Positions 34,471-46,400 of a DNA stretch of 64,000 bases are shown piece by piece. The position numbers and the translations under genes are program-made. Each line of letters starts with the position of its first letter. Position 1 is the first letter of the stretch. The notes beneath the pieces are model-generated. The model saw only the letters and a program-made list of their open reading frames with translations. It searched no databases and had not been told where the DNA came from. Source of the stretch: Hermodice carunculata (taxonomy: Eukaryota; Annelida; Polychaeta; Eunicida; Amphinomidae); contig OZ026617.1 of assembly GCA_964020975.1 (NCBI GenBank), positions 29,347,359 to 29,411,358 on the forward strand. Reading direction: 5' to 3'.

Positions 34471-36440
34471 TACTTCTTTTACAATCAGTCAATACAATAC
34501 AGAAATACATCCTCTTCAAATCTTTGTTTACAACTGAGTTAGTCATAATGGGCCGCATCGAGGTATAAATGAGCGAACGCCTCAAAATCTCAAAAATCAT
34601 AGTACACAAGTGGGTTCATTTCAAAAATCAGAAACATCCCCGCAAAATAATCAGAGTGATTTTTAATACATTATTAGAAGTCGATTTATATTACACATAC
34701 AACAATGATATTCTTACCAATTATTAGCTTCATGTAATAAATTCATTTATTTCCAATATTGGGCTCCTGGAATCCCGTATCATTCCTTCTTTCTGAACTT
34801 GTGTGGTCTTTTTCCATGGCTGGCACTTTGTCTCTTTCTGTGTTTTGGCAGGGTGGATTCTGCAGCTCTCTCTTCATTTCTTTCATCGTTCAAAGTAGCT
34901 TTAAATTGTTCCAATCACCGAGCACAGGGCTGACGCGGTTAATGACGGGTTTATTGGGCTCATTTGCTGCATTCTGGGTTTTTGTCTACGATGTAATGAT
35001 GTATAGAGGAGTGAAGAATCTTTCCCTTGGCCATGTCATTGAAAACAATGAACCATTTAGACCAACATCTTTCTTGCTTTTGGTAATGTCAAACGTCATC
35101 GCAACTTCGAGTAGCTTGTGTGACCACTTATTCACCTGTTCTTATACTATTTCTACAACATGAGCAGTAAATTCTTTATCCATTGACCCATATTATCGAC
35201 CGCAAATTGCAAAGCTTCTTGAAATTGAGTCTTTTCCTGTTCCATGACTTGAACTGTATAGAACATGATGACTTGGAAGACGTGGTGTTGAACACCTTTC
35301 GAAATACATGTCATCAGTGTTGTCCTCAGTTCTGCACTCATTGTTGATGGCTCAGATGTCTGGTCAGGCATGCACTGATGGGTCTGTTTTAAGCATTGTT
35401 TTTTATCTGGACTGTTTAGATGGGGTACATTTCTTAAAAGGGATAGAGATGTAACAAATCCTTTTTGCCGCATTTCAGACATGTTTTGCGGTGTCGTCCC
35501 ATGATTGAGCTTATCTGTCACCTATGTGTGGTATCTGTCTTAGACTCCCCGAGGAACTGGGGCTCAAAAGTCACCTGATTATATTTTTAGACACATGTGG
35601 AGCTTTTATCTTTTATCTATTTTTAAATTGCGTGGAATTCCCCTACTCTTTTTTGGGAGGCTGGGGCTACACCAGGTTGGGGGCAAAACTGGATCTGAGG
35701 TTGAAGTGGGGGGAGCGACTACCTTTAAATTAGATTATATTTGTATAGAAAATTGTTTTGTTATCTCAAGCAGTTTTATTGTACATTCACACTTGTATTT
35801 TGTACATTCACACTTGTATTTTGATACATATTACATTTACTATTTTTCCTCATCTTTGCAACTAGTCCTGTGTAACTACCTTATCGGGATACATTAGTAC
35901 TTCAGTTTTAGTCTTAAGGTGCCATTGCTGAGGTTGTTGGTACCATCACTTTAATTGAACTTCATTCTGAATTCTTTCACATTAAGTTACATTTGTATTG
36001 ACTCATTGTTCAATTAAATGTGCACTTGTTACATGTGATGCTAATTATTTCCCGTATATTTGTAATCTGGCTTGTGCAACTTACTTTTCGGGATACATTA
36101 GTGCTGCAATTTTTGCTGCAAAGTGCCATTGCAGAGGCTGTTGGTGCCCTCACTTTAATTGATCTGCGTTCTGTATTCTTGAAAGTGTAATATGTCTTTG
36201 ATATGGTTTTATCCAAAATGCCTGTAGTTATGCAACAATTTTAAATTTTGAGTTCCATGTTTTTCAATTACGTCCAAAATTTCCAGAACCCCTCAAAGAA
36301 TAATAAAATTATATTAAAAAAGGAAGAATCCTTGTAGTAAGCCATGCTGCCCATTGAGTTTATAATACAGATATGTCAAATTGATAACATCCCTGAAACT
36401 TTTCTGTTCACTATATGTCACTCTGTCCAATTGGACATTA
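34471..36440. other. Unassigned DNA with a coding-like minus frame and a duplicated block
   Basis: A minus-strand frame (35521-35153, 122 codons, with KTQFQEALQFAVDNMGQWIK) continues with coding-like peptide toward 34930 (EQVNKWSHKLLEVAMTFDI). It is not recognised and lies opposite a 134-codon plus frame that looks like its shadow. Further on, two copies of a block of about 115 bp (35865-35980 and 36068-36182; GGGATACATTAGT, AGTGCCATTGC, CACTTTAATTGA) are 204 bp apart. Confidence 0.4.
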
Positions 36441-36595
36441 CGCTGATTAAAATATGAAAGGCATTAGTAGGCCTACTAGTTATGTATGTGTACACTATAT
36501 TAAGATGATAATAATAATGAAGGTGATTAGTCTGAACAATAATGAAAGCTGTATTATTATCATTATTATTATCATCATGATCATCATCATCGTCA

Positions 36596-36678
<83 letters not shown>

Positions 36679-37200
36679 TTATAGGGTAAGAATTAAACAA
36701 GTATAGAAAAGCAACTAACACAATCAGAATTAAATGGTAATGTTCACATCATAAGCAATAATAGTGCATAGTTGATGTTATATAAATATAGGTTATAAAA
36801 TTTGGGGTAGAATTTAGGCAACAGTGCTGAATTTTATCTTTGGAATGTACTGAGTACAAGAAGTGATGTTGCCAATTTTTTTGTGATGGTTTAGATGGTT
36901 TGCTTGCCATATTCCAAAATGGCCATCATCGAAATAGCTGAAATCCAAAAAGTGCATGTAACTTTTGAATGAGGCATGGTTTATGTATGATCTTGGTGTC
37001 TATTGTAGGGTTTTTAAACATGCGAGATCCAATAGTGTCATTAAAAAGTCATTTAAAGGTAGTCTAAAAACTCAAATTAAAGGTGGCTACCATCTGAAGT
37101 CTGTACAATGTATTTTGAGTTTTGGTTTATAACTCTTGGTGGATTTCTCTCTCTCCCTGTCAAATATATGAACACACAATTCACATCTCATGATCACTTA
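36440..37200. repeat. ATT/ATC microsatellite and unassigned flank
   Basis: 36553-36678 is a compound ATT/ATC array. The flank to 37200 includes a stretch (36880-37060, CCAAAATGGCCATCATCG...) that resembles, in opposite orientation, the CCATTTTGGAAAATGG-containing repeats at 40 kb. Confidence 0.6.
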
Positions 37201-37256
37201 TCCACAACACCATTCATCAGCTGGACACAGGACCATCTGCTGATCCTTTAGTTCTA

Positions 37257-38826
37257 GTGGCAGTATTGGTGTTGGTAGCAGCATGCTCTTTTTGTGCATG
37301 TTTGCATGTAAAGTGTAATCTATGTAATGCATGCAAGTATGTATGTATGCATGGGTTCTCACAGACCAATGACAGACACTTTTGGAAGCAAATTGGGACC
37401 CTTTGTCCAACACATAACAAGAGCAGCATAATCCACTTTCTGGAAAGCCCTGTCCACACTGACTGTGATGAGACTTCATCTATGCAGCACTCAATGGCCA
37501 CCTTGGTAGTCAATGGAATGGCTGTGGTTGATGAGCTAATGGTAGTGCGGGACTTCAAGAGTGGCATAGATCTTGCTAGAGCATATGCTAAATTAATTGA
37601 TAGGAAGGCTCAGGGAATGCTGCTGCTCGTGTCATCTTTGACAGCTTTACCTATCACAGCTCATTGAAGGAAAGCACCCCACAGCCACACCGTGGCAGGC
37701 TCAAGGAAATAAGATCCATCAAAGTTGAGGGTTCCACTAAGATCATCACAAGTCCACGTTTCCTGTAAGTAGTGCCACAAAGGATTCCCTCACACTTTAC
37801 CTGGCTAAGGAACTTGTGGACAAGAGTGAGGTGAACATCGTCAGTCACCCACAGGAGTGTGATGGTGAACTACGACTGCCATGTTGCCACCAAGGTGAGC
37901 ACTCAAGAGGGAGCTGATATGCTCATGTTCCTTCATGCTGTTGATATTGCACCTTCTAGGGGCACTGTCTACATCTATATGCAGGATACTCATGCTCTTC
38001 TGTTGGCTCTCCATAGAGTACCACAACTTGGTATAAAATCTGCACTGATCATGGGTACTAAGAAAGTCGTTGAATCATACTGTTGCAGCCCATTTATGAT
38101 GCTGTTGGTGCTACTAAGGCAGCTGCCCTCATAAACTGGCATGCACTCACGGGATGTGACACCACAGGGCACATCAGAGAGAAGGAGAAAGCAATGTGTT
38201 AGAAAACCTTGATGACTTCAAAACCCAGTGTAATTTCTGCCTTCAGCAAACTGGATCTTGGTGATGAGCCATCAAGAGATGTAGCTGATGGCTGTGAGGC
38301 ATTTCTTTGTGCTGTCTTCTGTCTGAAGAAAATAGAAATCTTAAAAGCCAAAGGTCTGAAGTGGTTTCTGCTCAAGCAACTCAAAACCTGGCCAGGGTGT
38401 GGACACCAACCCCAGGAGCTTGGGCTGAATAAATCCGAGGAGCTTATCTGCAGGCAAACATTTGGTTTCAGGACAATATCCAGGATCAAGTCATTCCTGA
38501 TCCACTCACTCTGGGCTTGTAAGATGATGGCAGACTCATTTTTTTTTTCTTTGCTCTCCAGAGAGTCCCCAGCACTAGGCCCTGTGCTCGAGTTAGTGAA
38601 GTGGGCCTGTGGCAGAAACAGCGAAGCAGTGATGAATTGCTCCAGAGGGTGTTCCTGCAAGACTCACAAGCTGGTTTGCACAGAACTTTGTCACGGTGGA
38701 GGACAAGACGACATTTGCGCAAATACGTCTTCTTTTCCCTTAGATGATGATCAAGATGATGATGCAATCTATTGTGTGCAATCAAAATTATATGTCCCAT
38801 CCATGACAAACTATTATTTTAAGTAG
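37257..38826 (+). pseudogene. Decayed multicopy gene with TGCDTT motif and Cys-rich C-terminus
   Basis: Several plus-strand frames together resemble a protein family that is multicopy in many invertebrate and fish genomes and lacks an assigned function. Pieces seen: VVDELMVVRDFKSGIDLARA (about 37525), EGADMLMFLHAVD (about 37910), VYIYMQDTHALLLALHRVPQ (about 37970), NWHALTGCDTTGHIREKE (about 38131-38185). A 205-codon frame (38209-38826) follows with FSKLDLG.EPSRDVADGCEA and a terminal cluster CGRNSEAVMNCSRGCSC then KLVCTELCHGG. The EAD/DT/TGCDT pattern looks like spaced acidic residues of a nuclease-type fold, and the tail resembles a metal-binding CXC knot. Family and role are uncertain; the copy is not intact. 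Confidence 0.55.
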
Positions 38827-38839
38827 AAAAGCGTCCAAT

Positions 38840-39390
38840 GGACACTGATGCCCCCACCTCCCATTGCCCCCACCAGCATTGGAAAGAATATGACATGTAA
38901 CTGGTGTAAGACATCATATACTTTTTGAGATACATGCTACACCAATGTGACAAGTCTAACGTCAAATCAACATTTCCCAATGTTAATTAATGATTAATAA
39001 ACACAAGATAATTAATCCAAAGGAGAAACAAAACCCCAAGTGCACACTTTCATATATTGATAGATGTTTCCATAAAGTTTTATGGTTGAACCTCAAATAC
39101 ATTTTGACATACATGCGACACAAATGTGACAAGTGTAACGTCGAATCAACATTCCCTAAGTTAATGAATGTTTAATTAAGAGTGTATAATCAACCTAAGA
39201 GACAAACAAATCCCTAAGAGTGCATGCCTCTATTTATTGATAGATGTTTCGACAAAGTTTTATGGTTGTACATCAAGTGCTTTTGGAGATATGTAGGACA
39301 CAAAAGTGACAGTTTTAATGTCAGACGGATGGACAAGGGCAAATCTATATGCTCCCCCCCTCCCCCGGTGGGGGGGGGGAGCATATGAAA
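38840..39390 (+). repeat. Tandem units (about 185 bp) ending in a C/G hairpin
   Basis: About 2.5 units at 38925-39310 share TTGAGATACATGC.ACACCAA, TGTGACAAGT.TAACGTC, TTGATAGATGTTTC and AAAGTTTTATGGTTG. They are followed by AGACGGATGGACAAGGGCAA and a hairpin ATATGCTCCCCCCC...GGGGGGGAGCATAT at 39342-39387. Tandem core plus 3'-terminal hairpin is the layout of non-autonomous Helentron or foldback elements. No coding part. Confidence 0.65.
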
Positions 39391-40170
39391 TGGTTTGTTT
39401 TTGCCATTATTTGTTGGGTAGATATTTACACTTTAGCATGTCAAATGTCATGGATGGAACATTATGAACAAAGGACAAGATGTATATGCTTTTTTATTGA
39501 GATTTCACCATCATGACCATAGTGCATGATAAACTAGGTACCTAGGTGCATTTCTCGCTGAAATAATTATTTTTGTGTACACATTCATATTGAGATACAC
39601 AAGAACAAAATTTCCTGTCTGTGACACAGGAATGCTAATTTGCATAAATATGGATCATTAATTTCATGTTTGAGGTCCACCAACTGAAAACAAAGTTTAT
39701 TTCTGAAAACTTAAAAATATGTGAGCTTTACAGTGATTAAGTTGCGTGCATTTTTCTGAAATTCATTTTTTGCTGATACCCATGTCGCTGCCATTGTGGA
39801 ATGGCCCCATGATGTGATAAAAGCCAAACGACAATAACAGAATCTGAAAGTAACAAAGAAATAATTAGATTGTTTTATGGTGTTTAAGGCTTTAGAATGT
39901 GTTGCATAACTTGGAAAGAAAATTCTTGTACAATCAGACACCAAAACTATACATTACATGATGTTCCTTTCAAAAGTCATATCTATGATTTGTTATGGGA
40001 CCACTGATGATGGTTATCAGATGACCGCCATTTTGAATTAAAATGATATAATGATAATGGTCAAAACATCCAGGCTGGTACTGCTATGCCAGGCATGCTT
40101 AAAATTTAAACCCCATCATGCTAGACACCAAAACCATTCTTCTACTACGTTGTTGCCAAGAGTCATATAA
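39390..40170. other. Unassigned AT-rich DNA
   Basis: No gene seen. The part from about 39950 contains weakly similar relatives of the 343-bp repeat that follows (ACCGCCATTTTGAATT, CACCAAAACCATTCTTCTAC, AAGAGTCATATAAGG). Confidence 0.5.
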
Positions 40171-40851
40171 GGAAATATGTTGTACAGACGTCAGATGGCA
40201 GCCATCTTTAATTTGAATACTAATCCTACCTTCAAACGCCTTTTGACCGCACGATTGGGTCCAGCATACTCAAAAAGCCTAAAGTACAGACCAAGATCAT
40301 ACTTATACCATGTCCCTTTTAAAACTTACTTCACTTTTTTGGTTTCTGACTGTTTTGGTGGCGGCCATTTTGGAAAATGGCCATCAAAGCATCTAAATCT
40401 TCAGGAAAAAAATGGCAACATCGCTTTTTGTATTAAGGACATTCCAAAGATAAATTTTAGCTTTGATGCCAAATTTCTACCCAAAAATTTCACAAATTTA
40501 CATTAACCGTAGGGGAAATATATTGTACAGACGTCAGATGGCAGCCATCTTTAATTTGAATACTAATCCTACCTTCAAACGCCTTTTGACCGCACGATTG
40601 GGTCCAGCATACTCAAAAAGCCTAAAGTACAGACCAAGATCATACTTATACCATGTCCCTTTTAAAACTTACTTCACTTTTTTGGTTTCTGACTGTTTTG
40701 GTGGCGGCCATTTTGGAAAATGGCCATCAAAGCATCTAAATCTTCAGGAAAAAATGGCAACATCGCTTTTTATATTTAGGACATTCCAAAGATAAATTTT
40801 AGCTTCGATGCCAAATTTCTACCCAAAAATTTCACAAATTTACATTAACCG
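40171..40851 (+). repeat. Recent tandem duplication, 343-bp period
   Basis: Copies 40171-40513 and 40514-40851 differ at only a handful of positions (for example GT/AT near the start, one A in the poly-A run, TGTATTAAGG versus TATATTTAGG, TTTGATG versus TTCGATG). Two apparent open frames of about 110 codons are the same frame read in each copy. The unit has a palindromic GGCCATTTTGGAAAATGGCC. Confidence 0.9.
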
Positions 40852-41345
40852 ATGGACAAAAACCTGTTTAGGCAAGCAAAATTGTTTTGGTGAATTTTAT
40901 TTTATGATACTATTTCATTTCTTGTGACATGTCATGGAAGGCTGTGTGATGCATGATTAGGGTTGACACCCCCTTCCCCTTTCCCGTTTGCTATTTGCCC
41001 TTTATCCTTGCATTTTTTGTGATATGTCATACACCTTGCCATGCCTACAGTTTCAAGGTTTTGGTTAAAAAGCTTTTTATGTGTCAAATAATCCCAGTGT
41101 CATCATGAACCAATTTTAATTTAACAGTTTTATCAGATGTGTGATATTCTTTGAAAGGAAAAGATAGAAAACGGAATCTTAGTTGTTTAATGTTCTATGA
41201 ATTGAATGTAAAAGAGAAGGAACACAAGGACCTATCTCAAATGCCGTGGCTGTTGAAGGATTTGTATGTAAATGGACTTAGATCACAACGACTAATTAAA
41301 GAAAAGCTGTATCCCCACACAGCACCAGTTATCGTAGTGAACTAG
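40852..41345. other. Unassigned DNA
   Basis: A short plus frame at 41151-41345 (LSQMPWLLKDLYVNGLRSQR) may belong to the LINE piece downstream, but I cannot place it. Nothing else seen. Confidence 0.4.
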
Positions 41346-41654
41346 AAGCACTTAATTTAGAAGCAGACTGCCTAGATACAAAACCACTGTCAAATCAAGG
41401 AAGAGCAGCACACAATTTTTTCGGACTGCAGGGCAGCCATCATCAGTGTGACATCAACTGACCCTCCCAGATCACACCAGGACCTTATTGAAGAAATAAG
41501 ATAGGCCTATAAATTTACTAAAGCCTGAAGAGCTAACAAATAGCTAAAATATATTGGCGCCCTGGACATGTTAGCCTTACACCCAACAAACTGTCCGACA
41601 CATCAGGAAAGAAAGCTGCTTCTCGAGCTGACGACACAAATGTCGCACATGCCC

Positions 41655-41742
<88 letters not shown>

Positions 41743-42172
41743 CGGCCAAGAGGTACATACAGAAAGCAGGCCTGCAGAAGTGGCAACGAGCTTGGTTAAC
41801 CACTAGCCTTAACAACACGCTCTTTGGCATCATTCCCAAGGTTCCAAGCAAGAGATTCATCTCAACAGCATCCAGACAAGCAGAAGAGATAGCAATCAAA
41901 CTGGCCTCCATGAGGGCACAACAGGCTGAACAATCACATGCACAAATTAGGCCTGGTAGAGCCACCATGCTGCACATCTGAAAACTTCACAGACTGAGCA
42001 TCACATCCTTTTGGAATGCAAAGATTTGTCTACACCAAGAAGCAACCTTATCATTAACGTGGAAATGCTGTACTTGAAACACAACACCCAACTCTTGGAA
42101 AGATCTTTCGACTTAAAAGTCGCTCTCCTACCCAAATCATTCCTGCCCATCTACCAGTATTGGAGTGGTAAA
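41346..42172 (+). mobile_element. LINE 3' part: RNase H and C-terminal region, with (AG)n inside
   Basis: Plus-strand pieces: an RNase H-like stretch (TIFSDCRAAIISVTSTDPPR, SHQDLIEEIR at about 41415-41505; then HVSLTPNKLSDTSGKKAASR and ADDTNVAHAL to 41655, compare WIPGH..I.GNE.AD..AK.A). Next a segment after the microsatellite (AAKRYIQKAGLQKWQRAWLT, SLNNTLFGIIPKVPSKRF) and a tail with TEHHILLECKDLSTPRSNLI and ALLPKSFLPIYQYWSGK-stop at 42172. C-terminal RNase H places it in the I/Jockey-like groups. The (AG)n array at 41656-41740 interrupts it. Confidence 0.68.
41656..41740 (+). repeat. (AG)n microsatellite
   Basis: About 42 uninterrupted AG units inside the LINE coding remnant. The apparent SLSLSL frames on the minus strand are products of this array. 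Confidence 0.95.
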
Positions 42173-42657
<485 letters not shown>

Positions 42658-43505
42658 GATCTTAATGAGCCATGATATTTACAAAACATCTTGAGTGACT
42701 GGTGTCTTGTGGACTCCAGATTGAACCATTACTGTAACATTTATATACCATAATGATTACCATATCTGCCAATAGATGGCGTACTGTTATGCTGATGGCA
42801 AAATACAGTAAACAGTAAATATGTAGATTCATCTATGTGTATAAATGTATTTCAGTATTTTTTATGTTGGCATTCATTCCCATGCATTGCAGTTTTACCT
42901 TGTAATGCTTTGGCCCTTCGTGGACTGTATTGAACATACACATATACGAACACAGGTGTATACACATGTATATACCAAGATGGAATAACACTTTGAAATG
43001 CATTATGAAGACATTTCTTTTGCCTTTAGGCAACAACACTAATCTCTATCATGAACTATTGTATTTGTGTCGTTTTGTCTTGATCTTAATGAGCCATATT
43101 TACAAAACATCTTGAGTGACTGATGTCTTGTGGACTCCAGATTGAACCTTGACTGTAACATTTATATACCATAATGATTATCATATCTGCCAATAGATGG
43201 CTATATAATTACTATTATGCGATGGCAATATACAGAAAACTGTAAATATGTAGATTCATATATGTGTCTAAATGTATTTCAGTCTTTTTTACGTTGACAT
43301 TCATTCCCCTGTATTGTAGTTTTACTTTGTAATGCTTTGGCCCTTCGTGGACTATGTTGAACATGCACACATACAAACACAGGTGTATATATGTATATAC
43401 CAAGATGGAATAACACTTTGAAATGCATTATGAAGACATTTCTGTTGCCTTCAGGCAACAACACTAATCTCTATCATAAACTATTGTATTTGTGTCGTTT
43501 TGTCC
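42658..43505 (+). repeat. Tandem duplication with 424-bp period joined to repeat R1
   Basis: Copies at 42658-43081 and 43082-43505 share GATCTTAATGAGCCAT, CAAAACATCTTGAGTGACTG, CTGCCAATAGATGGC, CCAAGATGGAATAACACTTT and end with ATTGTATTTGTGTCGTTTTG. That terminal motif is the start of repeat R1; copy 2 runs on into R1 at 43483 while copy 1 is cut there by the start of copy 2. Confidence 0.85.
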
Positions 43506-43722
43506 AGAACCACTTCACAGTAGCCATTTCCCTATTCCGCAGTTCGAACTCTGTACTCTGCACAAGCTAACCTGTCACTGCATGTCTAACCCATATACAT
43601 GGGGAAGTACTATTGTCCATATTGTACACGTTCCTCTGTAAAGTTTTGACATAGGGTGTATAAGCCCAAATACATTAAAAAATCTTCAGCGGGTAACTAC
43701 TCAGAACATGTTTCAGAGCCTA
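43483..43722 (+). repeat. Dispersed repeat R1, copy 3 (5' portion)
   Basis: Matches the first 240 bp of the copies at 15810 and 26769 through CAGAACATGTTTCAGAGCC, then diverges. Confidence 0.75.
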
Positions 43723-43885
43723 TCTCTCCAGAAGCTACCGCATAAACTTTTACAGCAAAACTGCATCACTCGCTCATCATCACCTTCAGATTCACAGGGA
43801 TAGTTACTCAGAGCGTTTTTTTTACCTTGTTACATAGTGCAATTAACTAAGTGCTCAGTCAGCCACGCAGGAGGGCATATAAGAC

Positions 43886-43940
<55 letters not shown>

Positions 43941-44329
43941 AGGGTTGTGCTTAATATACACTGTTTTCAGATTATTTGCAAATATTCCTGTGTAATGCAT
44001 GTCCAGATTTTTTTATAACATGATAAATGAAGTAAATATTTTTTTAAATGCTTGCTTATGCAATCTGGTACTGCAATTCGGTATTTTATGCAATCCGGTG
44101 AAATTCAGTGTCATCCGGTAAAATTCGGTGCCATCCTGTGAAAGTCCGGTGTTTAGTCATACCACAGCAAACTGGCTCCCGTACTTTTCGTACAAAGACT
44201 TCAAAGTGCTGCATCAGGAACCAGACAGTTTCTGCCATCATTTCCTGTCTGCCAGTTTCCTGTCGATGTCCGAGATGCCTGGCGTATTGTGTTTATAATG
44301 TTTGGTTGAAAGATTGGATTATAAACAGA
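43723..44329. repeat. ATC microsatellite and inverted ACCGGATTGCA minisatellite
   Basis: (ATC)n at about 43885-43940. 44045-44165 is the inverse copy of 32040-32215 (GCTTGCTTATGCAATCTGG, TGCAATCCGGTG, CCGGTGTTTAGTC). The THAP exon begins 165 bp beyond it. Confidence 0.75.
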
Positions 44330-44616
44330 ATGCCAAATCATACATGTTGCGCTCTTGGCTGTGCCAACAGGGCCGGCCGAGATGATGTCAAATTTTATAG
44401 TTTTCCATCAGCAGTAGCTCATCAGGGCGCGCGGAGGCAGGCTTGGATTCGAGCGGTCAACAGAGCCAATTGGCTTCCGAACAAATTCAGCCGACTGTGC
44501 AGTGTCCACTTTGCGGGCGGACAGAAGAGTGATGTCCCAGGCGACCCAGCATACATTCCTACAATTTTTCAGTATAACAAGAAAATACGTTCAAGGTTAG
44601 CGTCACCAAGTAGTGA
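44330..44616 (+). CDS. THAP zinc-finger protein, first coding exon
   Basis: From ATG 44330 the frame encodes a full THAP domain: MPNHTCCALGCANR with C-x4-C, then VKFYSFP, a Trp helix (RQAWIRAVNRANWLP), FSRLCSVHF giving the C-x2-H pair, and DPAYIPTIF at the AVPTP-box position. THAP domains are DNA-binding modules of host regulators and of P-element and some Harbinger-type transposases. An upstream frame extension to 44108 has no THAP relatives, so I start at 44330. Two nested donors occur at the end, GTGAGT at 44613 and GTGAGC at 44617; the second gives phase 2 and fits the exon at 53134. Without splicing the frame stops at 44620. Host gene or domesticated transposase cannot be separated here. 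Confidence 0.75.
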
Positions 44617-46400
44617 GTGAGCACTGGCAGTGGCCCGAATTGTCGCTCCAACTATATGCAACTGGCAGTAAAACGCAAGCCAGAGATGCCCGACAACCAA
44701 AAATTTTCTATTATTTTGATGAGTGTATTATTCTGGTTGCGGGCACCTGTGGCCGATGTAACATGACATGGGGCAGCTCCTTGGAACCCACATAGGGTCA
44801 AGTCAGTGCATGGTGCCATGGAGGAATAGAAAATGCGTCCAGTCCACCATGGTCAGTCCCACCTGGGACGTGATTAGCCTTTGTAAACTGACTTACTGAG
44901 TACCCTGACGCTACAAGGTAGCCATATGTGAAACACTGAAAGCAAAGCAAGTTCTTGTTTAGGGATTCTGACCAGGGCATATTTGAAAATTATTTCGACT
45001 TATAATATGGGGGGATTCTGATGAATATCTGTAATTACCATGCTTTACCATGCTGTGATTACACTGAGACTAATGGAGAATAATTTTTTGTTTTGTTAGT
45101 TTTTCCATCAGTATTCACTTCATTTAATATATTTAAATTGGGATTTTTGTGGCATTGGTTAGCTTGATATGTCCTGTATCCACTGTTTGCCATCCAATGT
45201 TGTTGAAGTTGTACAGTAGTCAGTAATTGAAGTGCTTAAAAGAAGTAAATATAAGGCTCTATAATTAAAGTAATTCTTGTTTAATTATCATTTTTCCCAA
45301 ATTTTGTTCAAATGTAGGTCATGAACACATCACCAAAAGCTATGAGCTAATGAAATGAAGCTCTTTTTAATAGATCTTCAGATGTAATTGATCATATTGT
45401 TTATTTTTTGGTCTTTTTGTATTCTGGTAGGATCTCGGGTAAATCCATTTTGTGCACATAGAGCCTTGAGAGAACGTGAAACATTAGTCATGAGAGAAAA
45501 ATAGTAAACATCCTAAGTGTTCAAATGCTACTTCTGGCATCACACATATTATGCAACATGTTATGGTATAAGGTAGCAAATAACGGAGACAAGTATCATA
45601 CTCTAAATCGAGCTTATTGAACATTGTAGACCCATTCATGAATTTAAAGATGCATCCATCCATTGTGTTCAGCATCATGTTGAGTGTATGTAATGTTATT
45701 TTGAACATTTTGTATTAAATAGTGAACCACTTCTTACTATTACAAGTTATCCTATTTCAATATCATGATTTCTTCCATATATGCCCATAGCCACCTTTTT
45801 AACTGGGAGGGGGGGGGGGGTCTTGGAAAGAAACGTGAAGGAGCGCCTAGACGTGAAGCCGGGGGGGGGGGGGGGCTGGGAGCATGCCCCGTGCCCCACT
45901 TTTTAGAAGTAAGTGTTGAAATTTGCCTACATGTCATTGTGTATATTATGTCTTTTATCAAGTTGCAAAGTTAAATGCTATTAAAACATTGCCTACATTA
46001 TCAAATATTTGTGCAAATTTTATTAAACCCTGCAGGCATTAAAAATCACTGAATTGTTTTTAGTTTGATCTATAATAATTAATGTGTTTAAAAAATGAAT
46101 CATTTTGTCATATTGTTTTGAAGATAAATACTACATAATAATAAAGCTTACCAATATCTCTGATTACACAGCAGTGTTTAGCTGTGTGTGTTGGTATCTA
46201 TGCATTCTTACAACTCCTGCAGTTATGTACATACATTCTCCTGGCACCCCAGTCATCTAAAATTAGGTATGTAGGGAAGGATGTGTGTGTGTAGAATTTG
46301 TTTACTTTATTGTGCCAGTGCTTTTATTACTTTGCTTTGGATGATGTGGTAGTCCTGAAAAGGACCCTTTTTTTATTTGAAGGCTGTGCCTATCAGTACT
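44617..46400 (+). other. Spacer or intron with G-rich runs
   Basis: If the two THAP-gene exons are joined this is intron. G runs at 45807-45820 and 45861-45874. No coding or repeat family recognised otherwise. Confidence 0.5.

Noticed and set aside
34759-35163. 134-codon plus-strand frame with hydrophobic stretches
   Set aside because: It overlaps a more coding-like minus-strand peptide and looks like its shadow.
40177-40795. Two near-identical proteins of about 110 residues
   Set aside because: Same frame read in both copies of a 343-bp tandem duplication; no family resemblance and no gene signals.
41577-41977. Ser-Leu repeat frames on the minus strand
   Set aside because: Antisense of the (AG)n array inside a LINE remnant.
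44108-44329. N-terminal extension of the THAP frame
   Set aside because: No THAP relatives start there, part overlaps the minisatellite, and a good Met lies at 44330 directly before the zinc finger.
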